From: Actinomycetota bacterium
GTDB lineage: Bacteria; Actinomycetota; Acidimicrobiia; Acidimicrobiales; Acidimicrobilacustridaceae
Direction: 5' to 3'
Assembly (NCBI GenBank): GCA_016185305.1
Contig: JACPNV010000059.1
Coordinates: forward strand, 20,403 to 84,402
Length of the DNA stretch: 64,000 nt
Within the stretch, counting starts at the first letter, position 1. Every line of letters begins with the position of its first letter. Made by a program: the position numbers and the translations under genes. The notes under the pieces were generated by a model. It was not told the DNA's origin. It searched no databases and saw only the letters and a list, made by a program, of their open reading frames with translations. This document shows, piece by piece, positions 8,375-16,592 of this stretch.

Positions 8375-9067
8375 GTGGCCCACACCGACAAGACTCCGTC
8401 GTCCGATCCAAGTCCTGAACGCGACTTCGACTTCGTCTTCGCGAGTGAGAGGCGGCGCCTCTATCGTCTTGCCTACTCCGTGCTGCGCGACCGGCACGCC
8501 GCCGTGGACGTGGTACGAGCCACGATGTTCGACGCCTGGCGGAGATGGAACGGCCGGCGTGACCCGGTGAAGCGATCGACCTCGCTGAGCCAGATCTGCC
8601 TCCGGCAGTGCTTTCGTCACCAGCCCCAACGAGGGACCGAGCCGATCAGCCAGCTCGGCACCGCGTTCGAAGACCTCGGCTCGAAGTACTTCACGAGCGG
8701 CGCCGATAGGCGCGTGCGGCCAACGGATCGACAATTTGTTGTGGATGGGGCAAGCGCCAGCCGGTGGCGCGACCGCCAGGGAGCCCGCCGGCGATGGGGA
8801 GCGCTCGGAGCGTCAGCGGAGAGTGCGTGGGGGCGCAGCCCCCAGGGAGCTAGAGCGTTGGGCACTGGTGAACAGCCATCGGACCTCGACCTCGACGCCG
8901 CCTACAAGAGCCTGTCGCTCGAGCAACGGGCCGCCGTGCTCCTGCACTTCCACTACGGCTTCACCATCGACGAGTGCGGCAAGGTCATGGGGTGTCGATC
9001 CGGCACGGTCAGCACGCATGTGAGCCGGGCGCTCGCCCGTCTCCGATCCGAGCTCGCCGATGGCTGA
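8375..9067 (+). CDS. ECF-like sigma factor with inserted linker
   Basis: A 230-residue protein from GTG 8375. The N-terminal part (ERRRLYRLAYSVLRDRHAAV..ATMFDAWRRW) resembles region 2 of RNA-polymerase sigma factors, though degenerate. The C-terminal part (LSLEQRAAVLLHFHYGFTID ECGKVMG..TVSTHVSRALARL) is a clear region 4 helix-turn-helix. Between them, residues about 105-165 are Arg/Gly-rich and poorly coding; the DNA there includes a dispersed palindromic repeat, so the linker is probably an insertion. The next gene overlaps by 8 bases and encodes a membrane anti-sigma-like protein. The pair should control a surface-signal regulon if still active. Confidence 0.7.
   Translation: MAHTDKTPSSDPSPERDFDFVFASERRRLYRLAYSVLRDRHAAVDVVRATMFDAWRRWNGRRDPVKRSTSLSQICLRQCFRHQPQRGTEPISQLGTAFEDLGSKYFTSGADRRVRPTDRQFVVDGASASRWRDRQGARRRWGALGASAESAWGRSPQGARALGTGEQPSDLDLDAAYKSLSLEQRAAVLLHFHYGFTIDECGKVMGCRSGTVSTHVSRALARLRSELADG
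8825..8852 (+). repeat. Dispersed palindromic repeat, copy A
   Basis: GGGGGC-GCA-GCCCCC hairpin (8829-8843) followed by AGGGAGCTA. Similar elements occur at 15293-15321 and 60903-60929. This copy lies inside the linker of the sigma-like gene. Confidence 0.6.
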
Positions 9068-10007
9068 GCACGACGACGGCATCACACGGCGCCTCCAGTC
9101 GTACTTCGCGGAGATCGAGTCTGAGCCGATCCCGCCTGGCATCGACAGGTTGCGCCTTCCGACCGACGCCCCACGGCCGCCATGGACGAGCCGCTTGCTC
9201 GTCCCCATGCTCGGGGCAGGCATCGCCGCCTTGGTGGTCATCGTCGCGGTGGTCGTCGCGCTCCCTTCCCGGCGCAACAACGACGTGGATGCCAGCGACG
9301 GGTCCTCACCGCCCGCTGCGAGTGGGCTCGGCTCGACGCCGGCTCTCCGCTCGACCACCACGCCGAAGCCTCCATCGACCGTCGTGCCGTCACTCCCAAC
9401 CACGTCGCTCACCGTTCCCTCCCCGGTCGTGCCCAGCACGACCACCACGACGACCCTGCCGGTGACGACCTCGACCAGGCCCGGCCAGCTCTTCGCCGAC
9501 AACTTCTCGGCCGACGCGGTCGGGCAACAACCATTCGGCTGGACCATCGACTCGGGAACCTGGGTCGTCGTCGCAAGCGGCACCGCCAAGGCATTGCAGG
9601 GGTCCCAGCCGTTGGGGCAGGAAGGCCGCATCGCCAATGGATCGACGTCTTGGACCGACGTGACGGTGTTGGCCGGCGTGCGCCGTGATGCCGACGGGAC
9701 CGCCGGGATCAGCGTCCGCTACCAGAACGCCAGCAACTACTACTTCTGCAAGATCGACGGCAGCCAGCTCGGGCTCGGCGTGTTCAAGAACGGTGCCGGT
9801 AGCTTCTTCCCCGCGGGCCAGGCGAAGCTGACGGTACCGGTCGGGCAGATCGTGACCATGCGCCTCACGGTGAAGGGCAGCGCCCTGCAGTGCTCGGTCG
9901 GCGGCGCCACGGTCGGCGGCGCGGACACCGGCTTCACCACCGGAAAGATGGGCCTCCTGCAGGATGGGACGGCGACGTTCTCGAACGTGTTGGTGACGAG
10001 CGCGTAG
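9060..10007 (+). CDS. Membrane anti-sigma-like protein with concanavalin-like sensor domain
   Basis: A 315-residue protein whose ATG overlaps the end of the sigma-like gene by 8 bases, indicating translational coupling. Residues 1-45 form a short cytoplasmic segment, followed by one membrane helix (MLGAGIAALVVIVAVVVALP). A Ser/Thr/Pro linker with runs of threonine runs to about residue 140. The last 170 residues (DNFSADAVGQQPFGWTIDSG to TATFSNVLVTSA) have the pattern of a concanavalin A-like/LamG jelly roll that binds carbohydrate. It lacks a classic zinc HxxxCxxC anti-sigma motif. Role as a membrane tether sensing an envelope ligand is inferred from gene pairing. Confidence 0.72.
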   Translation: MAEHDDGITRRLQSYFAEIESEPIPPGIDRLRLPTDAPRPPWTSRLLVPMLGAGIAALVVIVAVVVALPSRRNNDVDASDGSSPPAASGLGSTPALRSTTTPKPPSTVVPSLPTTSLTVPSPVVPSTTTTTTLPVTTSTRPGQLFADNFSADAVGQQPFGWTIDSGTWVVVASGTAKALQGSQPLGQEGRIANGSTSWTDVTVLAGVRRDADGTAGISVRYQNASNYYFCKIDGSQLGLGVFKNGAGSFFPAGQAKLTVPVGQIVTMRLTVKGSALQCSVGGATVGGADTGFTTGKMGLLQDGTATFSNVLVTSA

Positions 10008-10061
10008 GCGTTGCGCCGACGGTGATGGGAAGCGCGGACCCTCGCCCAGCTTTCCCAAAAC

Positions 10062-10079
10062 TAGAACCGGTTCTATACT
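10062..10079 (+). promoter_or_regulatory. KstR-type operator fused to -10 element
   Basis: TAGAACCGGTTCTA (10062-10075) is a perfect palindrome and matches the published KstR consensus TNNAACNNGTTNNA. Its right half runs into a -10 hexamer TATACT (10074-10079). It stands about 55 bases before the amidohydrolase gene at 10132, so a bound repressor would occlude RNA polymerase. The same phase recurs at 24340, 37205 and 44597. Confidence 0.7.
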
Positions 10080-10131
10080 CAGCGCACCAGCGGGCACCCT
10101 GCCAGCCGAGCCGTGAGGTGGTCTCTCTCCG

Positions 10132-10986
10132 ATGGGCTTCCCATCCGATGTCGGTGTGATCGACACCATGCTGAGCGTCCCGCGCGGGCGGCGTGAGGAC
10201 TGGTACGAGTTCATGAAGCCGCAGCTTCGTGATCAGGAGAGCCTGGAGGAGTTCGAGTTCCCGGCGCAGTACATGTTCAAGGAGATCCCCCACGACCCGC
10301 AGGAAGCCGATGACCCGGTCGGGTGGACCCTCGAGCAGATGGACCACCACAACATCGCCATGGCGATGGTCGGAACCGGTCCCGAGGTCAAGGACCATCC
10401 TGATCGCTTCATCCCATGCGGCCATGTCGACCCGAACCGCGGGATGGACGCGGTGCGAGACATCGTCCGCGACTATGAGGTCTTCGGCATCAAGGCGGTG
10501 GGCTTCTTCCCTGCGGGCTGCAACCCGCAGGTGCCGATCAACGACAAGCGTGTGTTCCCGATCTACGCGAAGTGCGTCGAGCTGGACATCCCGATCTTCG
10601 TGTGCACCGGCGTGCCCGGGCCGCGGCTGCCGCTGGCGCCGCAGAAGGTCGAGCTCATCGACGAGGTCTGCTGGTTCTTCCCCGAGCTGACCTTCGTGAT
10701 GCGCCACGGGGCCGAACCGTGGACGGACCTCGCGGTCAAGCTCATGCTCAAGTGGCCGAACCTGTACTACTCGACGAGCGCGTTCGCTCCGAAGTACTAC
10801 CCGAAGGCGATCGTCGACTACGCGAACACCCGTGGCGCCGACAAGGTGATCTACGCCGGCTACTTCCCGATGGGCCTCACGCTCGATCGCATCTTCTCCG
10901 AACTGCCGACCGTCGGATTCAACGACGACGTATGGCCGAGGTTCCTTCGCGACAACGCCAGAAAGGTGCTGAAGCTCGATGACTGA
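10132..10986 (+). CDS. Amidohydrolase-family TIM-barrel hydrolase (paralogue 1)
   Basis: A 284-residue protein of the amidohydrolase 2 superfamily (PF04909 type), which includes metal-dependent decarboxylases and hydrolases. Recognisable pieces are GVIDTMLSVP at the N-terminus, CGHVDPNRGMDAVRDIV, VPINDKRVFPIYAKCVELDI, LTFVMRHGAEPWTDLAVKLM and the C-terminal IYAGYFPMGLTLDRI. The usual HxH metal pair at the first strand is absent: it reads VIDT. It overlaps the Rieske oxygenase gene by 8 bases and lies behind a KstR-type operator. It is very close to the protein at 24365-25240. A hydrolytic or decarboxylating step in ring or side-chain degradation is plausible, but the reaction is unknown. Confidence 0.82.
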   Translation: MGFPSDVGVIDTMLSVPRGRREDWYEFMKPQLRDQESLEEFEFPAQYMFKEIPHDPQEADDPVGWTLEQMDHHNIAMAMVGTGPEVKDHPDRFIPCGHVDPNRGMDAVRDIVRDYEVFGIKAVGFFPAGCNPQVPINDKRVFPIYAKCVELDIPIFVCTGVPGPRLPLAPQKVELIDEVCWFFPELTFVMRHGAEPWTDLAVKLMLKWPNLYYSTSAFAPKYYPKAIVDYANTRGADKVIYAGYFPMGLTLDRIFSELPTVGFNDDVWPRFLRDNARKVLKLDD

Positions 10987-12106
10987 CGTGCTGCCGCCCC
11001 AGGCCGGCTCCGGCCCACGCCCGCTCGATCACGTGGTGCCAGAGCCGGACGGCTACCGCTACCCGTTCCGCATCCCGTTCGGCTGGTTCCAGATCGCGTG
11101 GTCCGAAGAGGTGAAGCCGGGCGACGTGCTCCCGCGGTTCTACTTCGGACGCCACCTCGTGCTCTGGCGAGACCACGATGGCCAGATCCACGTCAACGAC
11201 GCCTTCTGCCCACACCTCGGCGGTCATTTCGGTTACGGGGGCAAGGTCGTCGACGGCTGCAAGCTGCAGTGCCCGTTCCACGGCTGGGAGTTCGATGCCC
11301 AAGGCACCAACACGAACATCCCCTACAGCACACGAACGAACAGCAAGGCCTCGGTGCGCTCCTATCCGGTGCGCGAGATCGGCGACCACATCGTCTCGGT
11401 GTGGTTCCACCCCGACGGCGCCCAGCCGCTGTACGAGCTCGACATCCCCGCGGAGATGACCGACCCGAGCTACAGCGCTTGGACCGACAAGCACTTCGGT
11501 GTGAACGCGGCGGCACAAGAGCTCGCCGAGAACGCGGTGGACGGTCCGCACTTCCGCTACGTGCACAACACCGAGATCGTTCCCGAGATCGAGTCCTACG
11601 AAGCCGACGGCTTCACGGCGCACATGCGATCGGTGCAGAGGTTCCCGACGCCTCGAGGCGTGGTCGATGGCCGGATCGACGTGGACAACCAGGGTCCGGG
11701 CTTCGGCGTGACGCGGTTCTCCGGCATCGTCGACACGTTCCTGCTGGGGGCGGCGATCCCCGTCGACGCCAACCGTTGCGAGGTCCGGTTCTCGTTCAAG
11801 ACCAAGAGCCTCGGAGACGAGAAGGCGACCTCGAGCGTCGGCCAAGCGTTCGTCCACGAGGTGTGCAAGCAGTTCGAGGAAGACCGCCCGGTGTGGGAGA
11901 ACAAGGCGCACCTGCGCCGCCCGGCCCTGGCCGACACCGACCCGCCGTTCATGAAGTTCCGCAAGTGGTACGCGCAGTTCTACGCCGAACCGGCCCACGC
12001 CGAGCACGACGTGTGGGCGCCGGCCGCACCCGACCTGGCGGGCGGTCAGCCCGTGTTCGTTCCCAACGAGGCCACCGCGTCCCGCAAGCACCGCACCACC
12101 GAGTAG
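10979..12106 (+). CDS. Rieske non-heme iron oxygenase, KshA/cholesterol-7-desaturase-like
   Basis: A 375-residue oxygenase component. The Rieske [2Fe-2S] ligands are Cys77-x-His79 in FCPHLGGH and Cys98-x2-His101 in CPFHGW. The catalytic domain has ENAVDGPHFRYVH (184-196), giving the bridging Asp188 and iron ligands His191 and His196. The segment FGYGGKVVDGCKLQCPFHGW with IPYS downstream resembles the steroid-acting DAF-36/Neverland (cholesterol 7-desaturase) and KshA groups more than ring-hydroxylating dioxygenases. A steroid or similar isoprenoid is therefore the likely substrate. No reductase gene lies nearby. It is translationally coupled to the amidohydrolase gene and shares its KstR-type operator. 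Confidence 0.85.
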   Translation: MTDVLPPQAGSGPRPLDHVVPEPDGYRYPFRIPFGWFQIAWSEEVKPGDVLPRFYFGRHLVLWRDHDGQIHVNDAFCPHLGGHFGYGGKVVDGCKLQCPFHGWEFDAQGTNTNIPYSTRTNSKASVRSYPVREIGDHIVSVWFHPDGAQPLYELDIPAEMTDPSYSAWTDKHFGVNAAAQELAENAVDGPHFRYVHNTEIVPEIESYEADGFTAHMRSVQRFPTPRGVVDGRIDVDNQGPGFGVTRFSGIVDTFLLGAAIPVDANRCEVRFSFKTKSLGDEKATSSVGQAFVHEVCKQFEEDRPVWENKAHLRRPALADTDPPFMKFRKWYAQFYAEPAHAEHDVWAPAAPDLAGGQPVFVPNEATASRKHRTTE

Positions 12107-12116
12107 CCCTCCAATC

Positions 12117-12174
12117 CGCTTCTTTCGTCAGCCACCCACGCCTGCCATAGGCCAGTGACGCAAGAACGGGGGGG
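12117..12174. repeat. 58-bp dispersed inverted-repeat element, copy 1
   Basis: This element begins CGCTTCTTTCGTCAGCCACC, contains CGCCTGCCAT and ends in TGACGCAAGAACGG plus a run of G. It matches 61703-61760 at all but about five positions. The ends form an 11-bp inverted repeat (TTCTTTCGTCA with TGACGCAAGAA, one mismatch). It fills the gap between the convergent Rieske and flippase-like genes and could act as a bidirectional terminator, though no T-run follows. Confidence 0.75.
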
Positions 12175-12177
12175 TTC

Positions 12178-13740
12178 TCAGATGACCCCGCGGCGCCTGA
12201 GCCGGATGAAGGGGATCAGGCCGATGAGGAACGGCAGGTAGATGGTCGCGGCGCGGAAGAGGAGCACGCCCGCGACGGCGGTGGGGGCGTCGACCCCGGA
12301 CAACAGCAGACCGAGCACCGCCAACGGCTCGAACGCGCCGATGCCAGCCGGCGTCGGGCTCAGGGCACCGGCGACGCACGAGACCAGGTAGACGAGCGCC
12401 AGGCGAGCCACAGTCGCGCTCGCCGGCAACCCGCCATCGATGGCGGCGACGAGTGACAGGGAGAGCACGAATGCGGTGGCGTTGACGATGGTCAGCGCGA
12501 GCGCGCCTCCTGCTATCCCCATCGTGCGTTGCCGTGACGCTTCGATCGCCTCGCGCACGGCGTCGAACGATGGCGGCACGACGAGCCGCTGGTAGCGGCC
12601 GAGCGCTCGGAACAGGCCGACCAACCCGAAGACGGCCACGGGCGCGGCCAACGTCCACCACCCCGATGGGAACGTGACCTCGGGCCGCGACGGCACGCTC
12701 GCCACGACGAAGACGACGACGAGCAGCACCAGATGGACGCAGATCGCGAGCGTCTGACGCGCGTCGAGCCGCCGGAGGGTCAGATGCTTGGGCTCGCCGG
12801 CGGCGGAGAGCGCGTGCGCATCGAGGCCGAGCGGCCCGAGGCCGGGCAGCAGCCGCTCCGCGGATGCGGCCGCGAGGCTGAGCTCGGCCGCCGCCGGCAG
12901 CTTCACACCGTCGGGGTCAGGCTCGGCGAACACCGTCTGCAAGCCGGCGAGGACGAACGTCGACGCGGAGAGCAGACCGACCGCGACGAGCCCGAGTGTG
13001 CCCACCGACCCGATGGCATCCATCACGTCATCGAACCCCCCGAACGCCAACAGGACGGCGACGGTCAAAGCCGTCAACGACAACAAGATCATCACGTCGG
13101 GTCCCTCGATCGGTGGCAGCGCGACACCGAGCTCTTCTTCCTCGACGACCGGCGGGGGGCGCAAGCGACCGGGTGCATCCTTCGGTGGTTCTCGCAGGAG
13201 GCTCTCCAGGCGCGGCGCCTTGTGGTACCGCCAGCGATCGTCGAGCAACCCGATGACCGAACCGAGCAGGCCGAGCCCCAAGAACGCGCCGAAGGCGACC
13301 ATCCCCCGCAGCAGTTGGCTGTCGACCCGCTCGCGGCAGGTCGGCTGCAGGATGAGCGCGCCCGCGTTCGGCCCGGACCCCGGCGCCACCTTCACGTCCG
13401 TGCGATTCACGATGACGAACGCGAGCGGCGCGCCGCAGTCTTGGACGCCGGGGTTCTGGACGGGGCTGGCGGCGAGCCAGACACCAAGCGCGAGCGCGAT
13501 GAAGGAGGCGATGATGAGGATCTTGGCCATGGTCCAGGCGAGCGTGCCCCGCTCCTGTCGAGCCCGGCGCCGCATCACGCGACGAGCCGCCGGCTCGGCC
13601 GGCTCGCCGCTGCCGGCTGGCGATCGAGACTCGGCCGTCGGTTGCGGCGCGCCTTTCGCGGGCTGCTGCGGAGCCAGGAGGGGCAGGCGTGATGTCGACT
13701 GTTCGGGCACGTCCGCGGTTCGGTGGGGTCTGGCCTTCAT
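12178..13740 (-). CDS. Lysylphosphatidylglycerol-synthase-TM/flippase-like (UPF0104) membrane protein
   Basis: A 520-residue polytopic membrane protein starting at ATG 13740 (GTG 13758 is also possible). After a Pro/Ala-rich cytoplasmic start there are about nine hydrophobic helices. The C-terminal segment LALVYLVSCVAGALSPTPAG, IGAFEPLAVLGLLLSGV and VAGVLLFRAATIYLPFLIGL carries the P-x-G-x-G-x-x-E signature of the LPG_synthase_TM (PF03706) family. That family groups lipid flippases such as the MprF membrane domain and mannosyl-lipid transporters. No lysyl-transfer catalytic domain is present. Lipid or polyprenol translocation is the family-based guess. It follows the WS/DGAT gene after about 10 bases on the same strand. 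Confidence 0.8.
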   Translation of the reverse strand: MKARPHRTADVPEQSTSRLPLLAPQQPAKGAPQPTAESRSPAGSGEPAEPAARRVMRRRARQERGTLAWTMAKILIIASFIALALGVWLAASPVQNPGVQDCGAPLAFVIVNRTDVKVAPGSGPNAGALILQPTCRERVDSQLLRGMVAFGAFLGLGLLGSVIGLLDDRWRYHKAPRLESLLREPPKDAPGRLRPPPVVEEEELGVALPPIEGPDVMILLSLTALTVAVLLAFGGFDDVMDAIGSVGTLGLVAVGLLSASTFVLAGLQTVFAEPDPDGVKLPAAAELSLAAASAERLLPGLGPLGLDAHALSAAGEPKHLTLRRLDARQTLAICVHLVLLVVVFVVASVPSRPEVTFPSGWWTLAAPVAVFGLVGLFRALGRYQRLVVPPSFDAVREAIEASRQRTMGIAGGALALTIVNATAFVLSLSLVAAIDGGLPASATVARLALVYLVSCVAGALSPTPAGIGAFEPLAVLGLLLSGVDAPTAVAGVLLFRAATIYLPFLIGLIPFIRLRRRGVI

Positions 13741-13750
13741 CGAATGGTCT

Positions 13751-15244
13751 TCATACACCCTCGGGTGCAGTCACAGGATTGCACCTCAAGGCGGTGCGAC
13801 CGCGAATCTGCGACGCCCGCTCGCGCTCGTCGGCCGCGGCGCTCAGCTCGGCGAGGGCGTCGTGCAGGAGGGCCGCCACGCGGTCCACGTCGGGAAGCGC
13901 GTGGCGGCAGGCGATCACGCCCACGTCGAGCCGGTCGAGATAGCTCCACATCGTGACGTTCAGGCCGATCCCCTCGAGCACAGGACCGACAGAGTAGAGG
14001 TGCTCGAGCTGCGCGCCCCCGACGTAGAGCGTCTGCCGCGGACCGGCCACACTCGACACGACTGCGTTGATCGGCGGCGGAAGCCTTTCGGCGACGCGGT
14101 GCCGCGACCACAACCGCACCACCCACGCGTAGGGCCGCGGCGGCGTGTACTGCACCCACTCTTGCATCGTCTCCACACCGATCAGCTCCTGCATGAGCTT
14201 GGCCTCTCGGGTGACTTCGTGGATCTTCTCGACGCGCCGCGCGGGGTCAGGCTCGTCAGTGCCGAGCGAGGTGAACAAGTTCGAGACCTTGTTGCCCGCC
14301 AGTCGCGGTTCATCACCCGGTTTGTCTGCCGAGATCGGCACACCTGCGATCAACGACTTGGCGGGAAGCTCACCCCGCTGCGCGAGATAGGCGCGCAGCG
14401 CGCCGCCCGTCGCGGCAAGGATCACGTCGTTGACGGTGACGCCGAAGACGGTCTTGATGCGCTTGACCTCCGCGAGAGACAGTGACGTCGAGGCGAACGC
14501 GCGGTGCTCGGTGAGCGCGTGGTTGAAGCATGTGCGCGGCGCATCGAGCACGGGCCTCGGGGTCGTGACGTCTGCTCTCCGCTTGTGCCGGAACAGGGCC
14601 ACGAGGTTGGCGGCGGTCCGTAGCAGCAAGATCGGAAGCATGACGAGCTGGCGCATCTGATCGAGCAACGCTTCGCGAACGAGCTCGCGGCGGCCCGGGA
14701 CGGGCTCGGGTTGCCAGGCGCCGGCCGCTCCTCGTCCGCCGTCCACCCCTTGTTCCTCCGCGGGATCGGACGCCATCACGTTGGCGAGGAGCGCGGCCGC
14801 GGCAACCCCGTCCGCCACCGCGTGGTGGATCTTGACCACGACGCCGACCTTCCCCCCGGCTAGGCCCTCACAGACGTGCATCTCCCACAGCGGGCGCCGG
14901 CGGTCGAGCGGCCGGCTGGCGATGTCGGCCACGACCGCGTCGAGCTCGGCGGCGCCACCCGGCGACGGCACGACGGCGCGCCGGACGTGGTAGCCGATGT
15001 CGAAGTGCGGGTCTTCGATCCAGACGGGGTGGTGCAAGCCGAACGGCACCTCGACGATGCGGCGGCGCAGGGGCGGCAGGCGGTGCAACCGCCGGCCGAT
15101 CTGCTCGCGGACGAAATCGATGTTCAGGCTGCTCGCCGGCTCACCGGCGCCCGGGTCGAGGATCGCGACCTTGATCGTGTGCATGTGCAGCGTCGGGGTC
15201 TCCATGTAGAGGAATCCTGCGTCCAATCCCGTCAACCGCTGCAT
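13751..15244 (-). CDS. Wax-ester synthase/diacylglycerol acyltransferase (WS/DGAT), paralogue 1
   Basis: A 497-residue acyltransferase. The start ATG 15244 is supported by homology (MQRLTGLDAGFLYMETPTLH aligns with paralogue 2) and by TACTGT 6 bases upstream. The catalytic motif HHxxxDG appears as IHHAVADG near residue 140. Other family hallmarks are RPLDRRRPLWEMHVCEGL, GVTVNDVILAATGGALRAYL and a C-terminal block running from PPINAVVSSVAGP to LNVTMWSYLDRLDVGV. The enzyme esterifies acyl-CoA with diacylglycerol or long-chain alcohol at the membrane-lipid-droplet interface. It is followed by the flippase-like gene and is divergent from the serine hydrolase. Confidence 0.93.
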   Translation of the reverse strand: MQRLTGLDAGFLYMETPTLHMHTIKVAILDPGAGEPASSLNIDFVREQIGRRLHRLPPLRRRIVEVPFGLHHPVWIEDPHFDIGYHVRRAVVPSPGGAAELDAVVADIASRPLDRRRPLWEMHVCEGLAGGKVGVVVKIHHAVADGVAAAALLANVMASDPAEEQGVDGGRGAAGAWQPEPVPGRRELVREALLDQMRQLVMLPILLLRTAANLVALFRHKRRADVTTPRPVLDAPRTCFNHALTEHRAFASTSLSLAEVKRIKTVFGVTVNDVILAATGGALRAYLAQRGELPAKSLIAGVPISADKPGDEPRLAGNKVSNLFTSLGTDEPDPARRVEKIHEVTREAKLMQELIGVETMQEWVQYTPPRPYAWVVRLWSRHRVAERLPPPINAVVSSVAGPRQTLYVGGAQLEHLYSVGPVLEGIGLNVTMWSYLDRLDVGVIACRHALPDVDRVAALLHDALAELSAAADERERASQIRGRTALRCNPVTAPEGV

Positions 15245-15292
15245 GACCGCACAGTAGGGCGGGTTCTTGGGGATGGGCGAGCTGCTGCAGTG

Positions 15293-15321
15293 CTCGGGGG
15301 CGCAGGCCCCCCTGGCAACTA
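15293..15321 (+). repeat. Dispersed palindromic repeat, copy B
   Basis: CTCGGGGGCGCAGGCCCCCC then TGGCAACTA, related to the copies at 8825 and 60903. The hairpin lies between the divergent WS/DGAT and serine hydrolase genes. The TA at its right end begins the -10 hexamer TACCGT (15320-15325) of the latter. Confidence 0.6.
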
Positions 15322-15331
15322 CCGTCGTGCC

Positions 15332-16486
15332 ATGGACTACGAGGTTCACGATCCCTCGGCGCTCGGACTCGACCCGGTCAGGCTCCGCACGTTGGTGGAG
15401 CGGGCCCACCGCGAAGTCGACAGTGGCACGGTGCCGTCGTGCCAGTTGGCGATCGGCCGCAACGGGAAGCTCGCGTTGTTCGAGACGTTGGGCGCCGCCG
15501 CTCCGGGCAGCCGCTACGTCATGTTCTCGTGCACCAAGGGCTTCATCGCCGGCGCGGTGTGGCTGCTCGCCGGCGAAGGGAAGCTCAGCTTCGACCAGAT
15601 GGTGGTCGAGCTCATCCCTGAGTTCGGCACAAACGGCAAGGAAGTCATCACCATCGAGCAGTTGCTCACACACACCTCGGGGTTCCCGTGGGCGCCGATG
15701 AACAACGACACCGCCTCGCGGCGCGATTCGCGCCTCGAACGGTTCGCGCAGTGGCGGCTCAACTGGGAGCCCGGCACGAGGTTCGAGTACCACCCGACGT
15801 CAGCCCACTGGGTCCTGGCCGAGATCATCGAGCGGGTGAGCGGCACCGACTACCGCCGCTTCGTCGAGGATCGCATCACGCGGCCGCTCGGTCTGTCGGC
15901 TTTCCAACTCGGCCCCGCCGTTGGTGAGCAGGACGACGTGAACGATCTCGTGCTCACCGGCGTGCTACCGACACCTGAGGACATCGAGGCGGTCATGGGC
16001 TACAAGCTCGACCTCGCCGAGTTGCTGGGCGAGGTGACCGACGAGGCGTTGCTGCAGTTCAACCGGCCCGAGGTGCGGTCCATCGGTGTGCCTGGCGCGG
16101 GTGGCGTCGCCACCGCCGCCGACCTCGCCCTCTACTGCCAGGGCGTGCTGCACGATCCCGTCGGTCTCTGGCCGCCCGAGCACGTGCAGTGGGCGGCGGA
16201 GGTCCGTGCCGACTTCCCCGATCCGCTGCGGGGCAACCCCGCGCACCGCAGCCTGGGCCTCATGGTCGCGGGTGATCCGCCCGACGCGCAGCTTCGGGGT
16301 TTCGGCTACGGCGTGTCGCCGCACACCTTCGGCCACGACGGCGCGGCCGGCCAGATCGCCTGGGCCGACCCCGACTCGGGCGTCTCGTTCGGCTATCTCA
16401 CCAACGGCCGCGACCGCGAGATCATCCGGGAGGCCAAGCGGACGATCGGCCTGAGCTCACGGGCCGCCGCGTGCCTCGTCGAGTAG
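15332..16486 (+). CDS. Serine beta-lactamase-like hydrolase (class C/esterase type)
   Basis: A 384-residue protein with the SxxK active site in VMFSCTKGFIAG (Ser70-x-x-Lys73) and a tyrosine motif YHPTSAHW in place of YxN. FGHDGAAGQIAW serves as the third H-x-G box. ATG 15332 is chosen because TACCGT lies 6 bases upstream, and the sequence before it is non-coding. There is no signal peptide, so it is probably a cytoplasmic esterase or lipase of the EstB/LACTB type rather than an antibiotic-degrading enzyme. Its position between two WS/DGAT genes suggests a role in turning over storage or membrane lipids, which is inference. Confidence 0.86.
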   Translation: MDYEVHDPSALGLDPVRLRTLVERAHREVDSGTVPSCQLAIGRNGKLALFETLGAAAPGSRYVMFSCTKGFIAGAVWLLAGEGKLSFDQMVVELIPEFGTNGKEVITIEQLLTHTSGFPWAPMNNDTASRRDSRLERFAQWRLNWEPGTRFEYHPTSAHWVLAEIIERVSGTDYRRFVEDRITRPLGLSAFQLGPAVGEQDDVNDLVLTGVLPTPEDIEAVMGYKLDLAELLGEVTDEALLQFNRPEVRSIGVPGAGGVATAADLALYCQGVLHDPVGLWPPEHVQWAAEVRADFPDPLRGNPAHRSLGLMVAGDPPDAQLRGFGYGVSPHTFGHDGAAGQIAWADPDSGVSFGYLTNGRDREIIREAKRTIGLSSRAAACLVE

Positions 16487-16516
16487 CGCGATTCGGCCCG
16501 TCGAGCACCGGCCCGC

Positions 16517-16535
16517 TAATCTGACGCGGCGTCAG
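16517..16535 (+). promoter_or_regulatory. Palindromic operator CTGACG-N3-CGTCAG with -10
   Basis: CTGACGCGGCGTCAG (16521-16535) is a perfect palindrome overlapping a TAATCT hexamer (16517-16522), 58 bases before the WS/DGAT start. The same palindrome recurs before the acyl-CoA synthetase (40104) and the acyl-CoA dehydrogenase pair (49524). It is probably a TetR-family site; the regulator is not in the window. Confidence 0.6.
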
Positions 16536-16592
16536 GACAGTCGGGCTCGATCCTCGGGACGGGCACCGGCTGAACGATCGAGCGGAGAGCCC

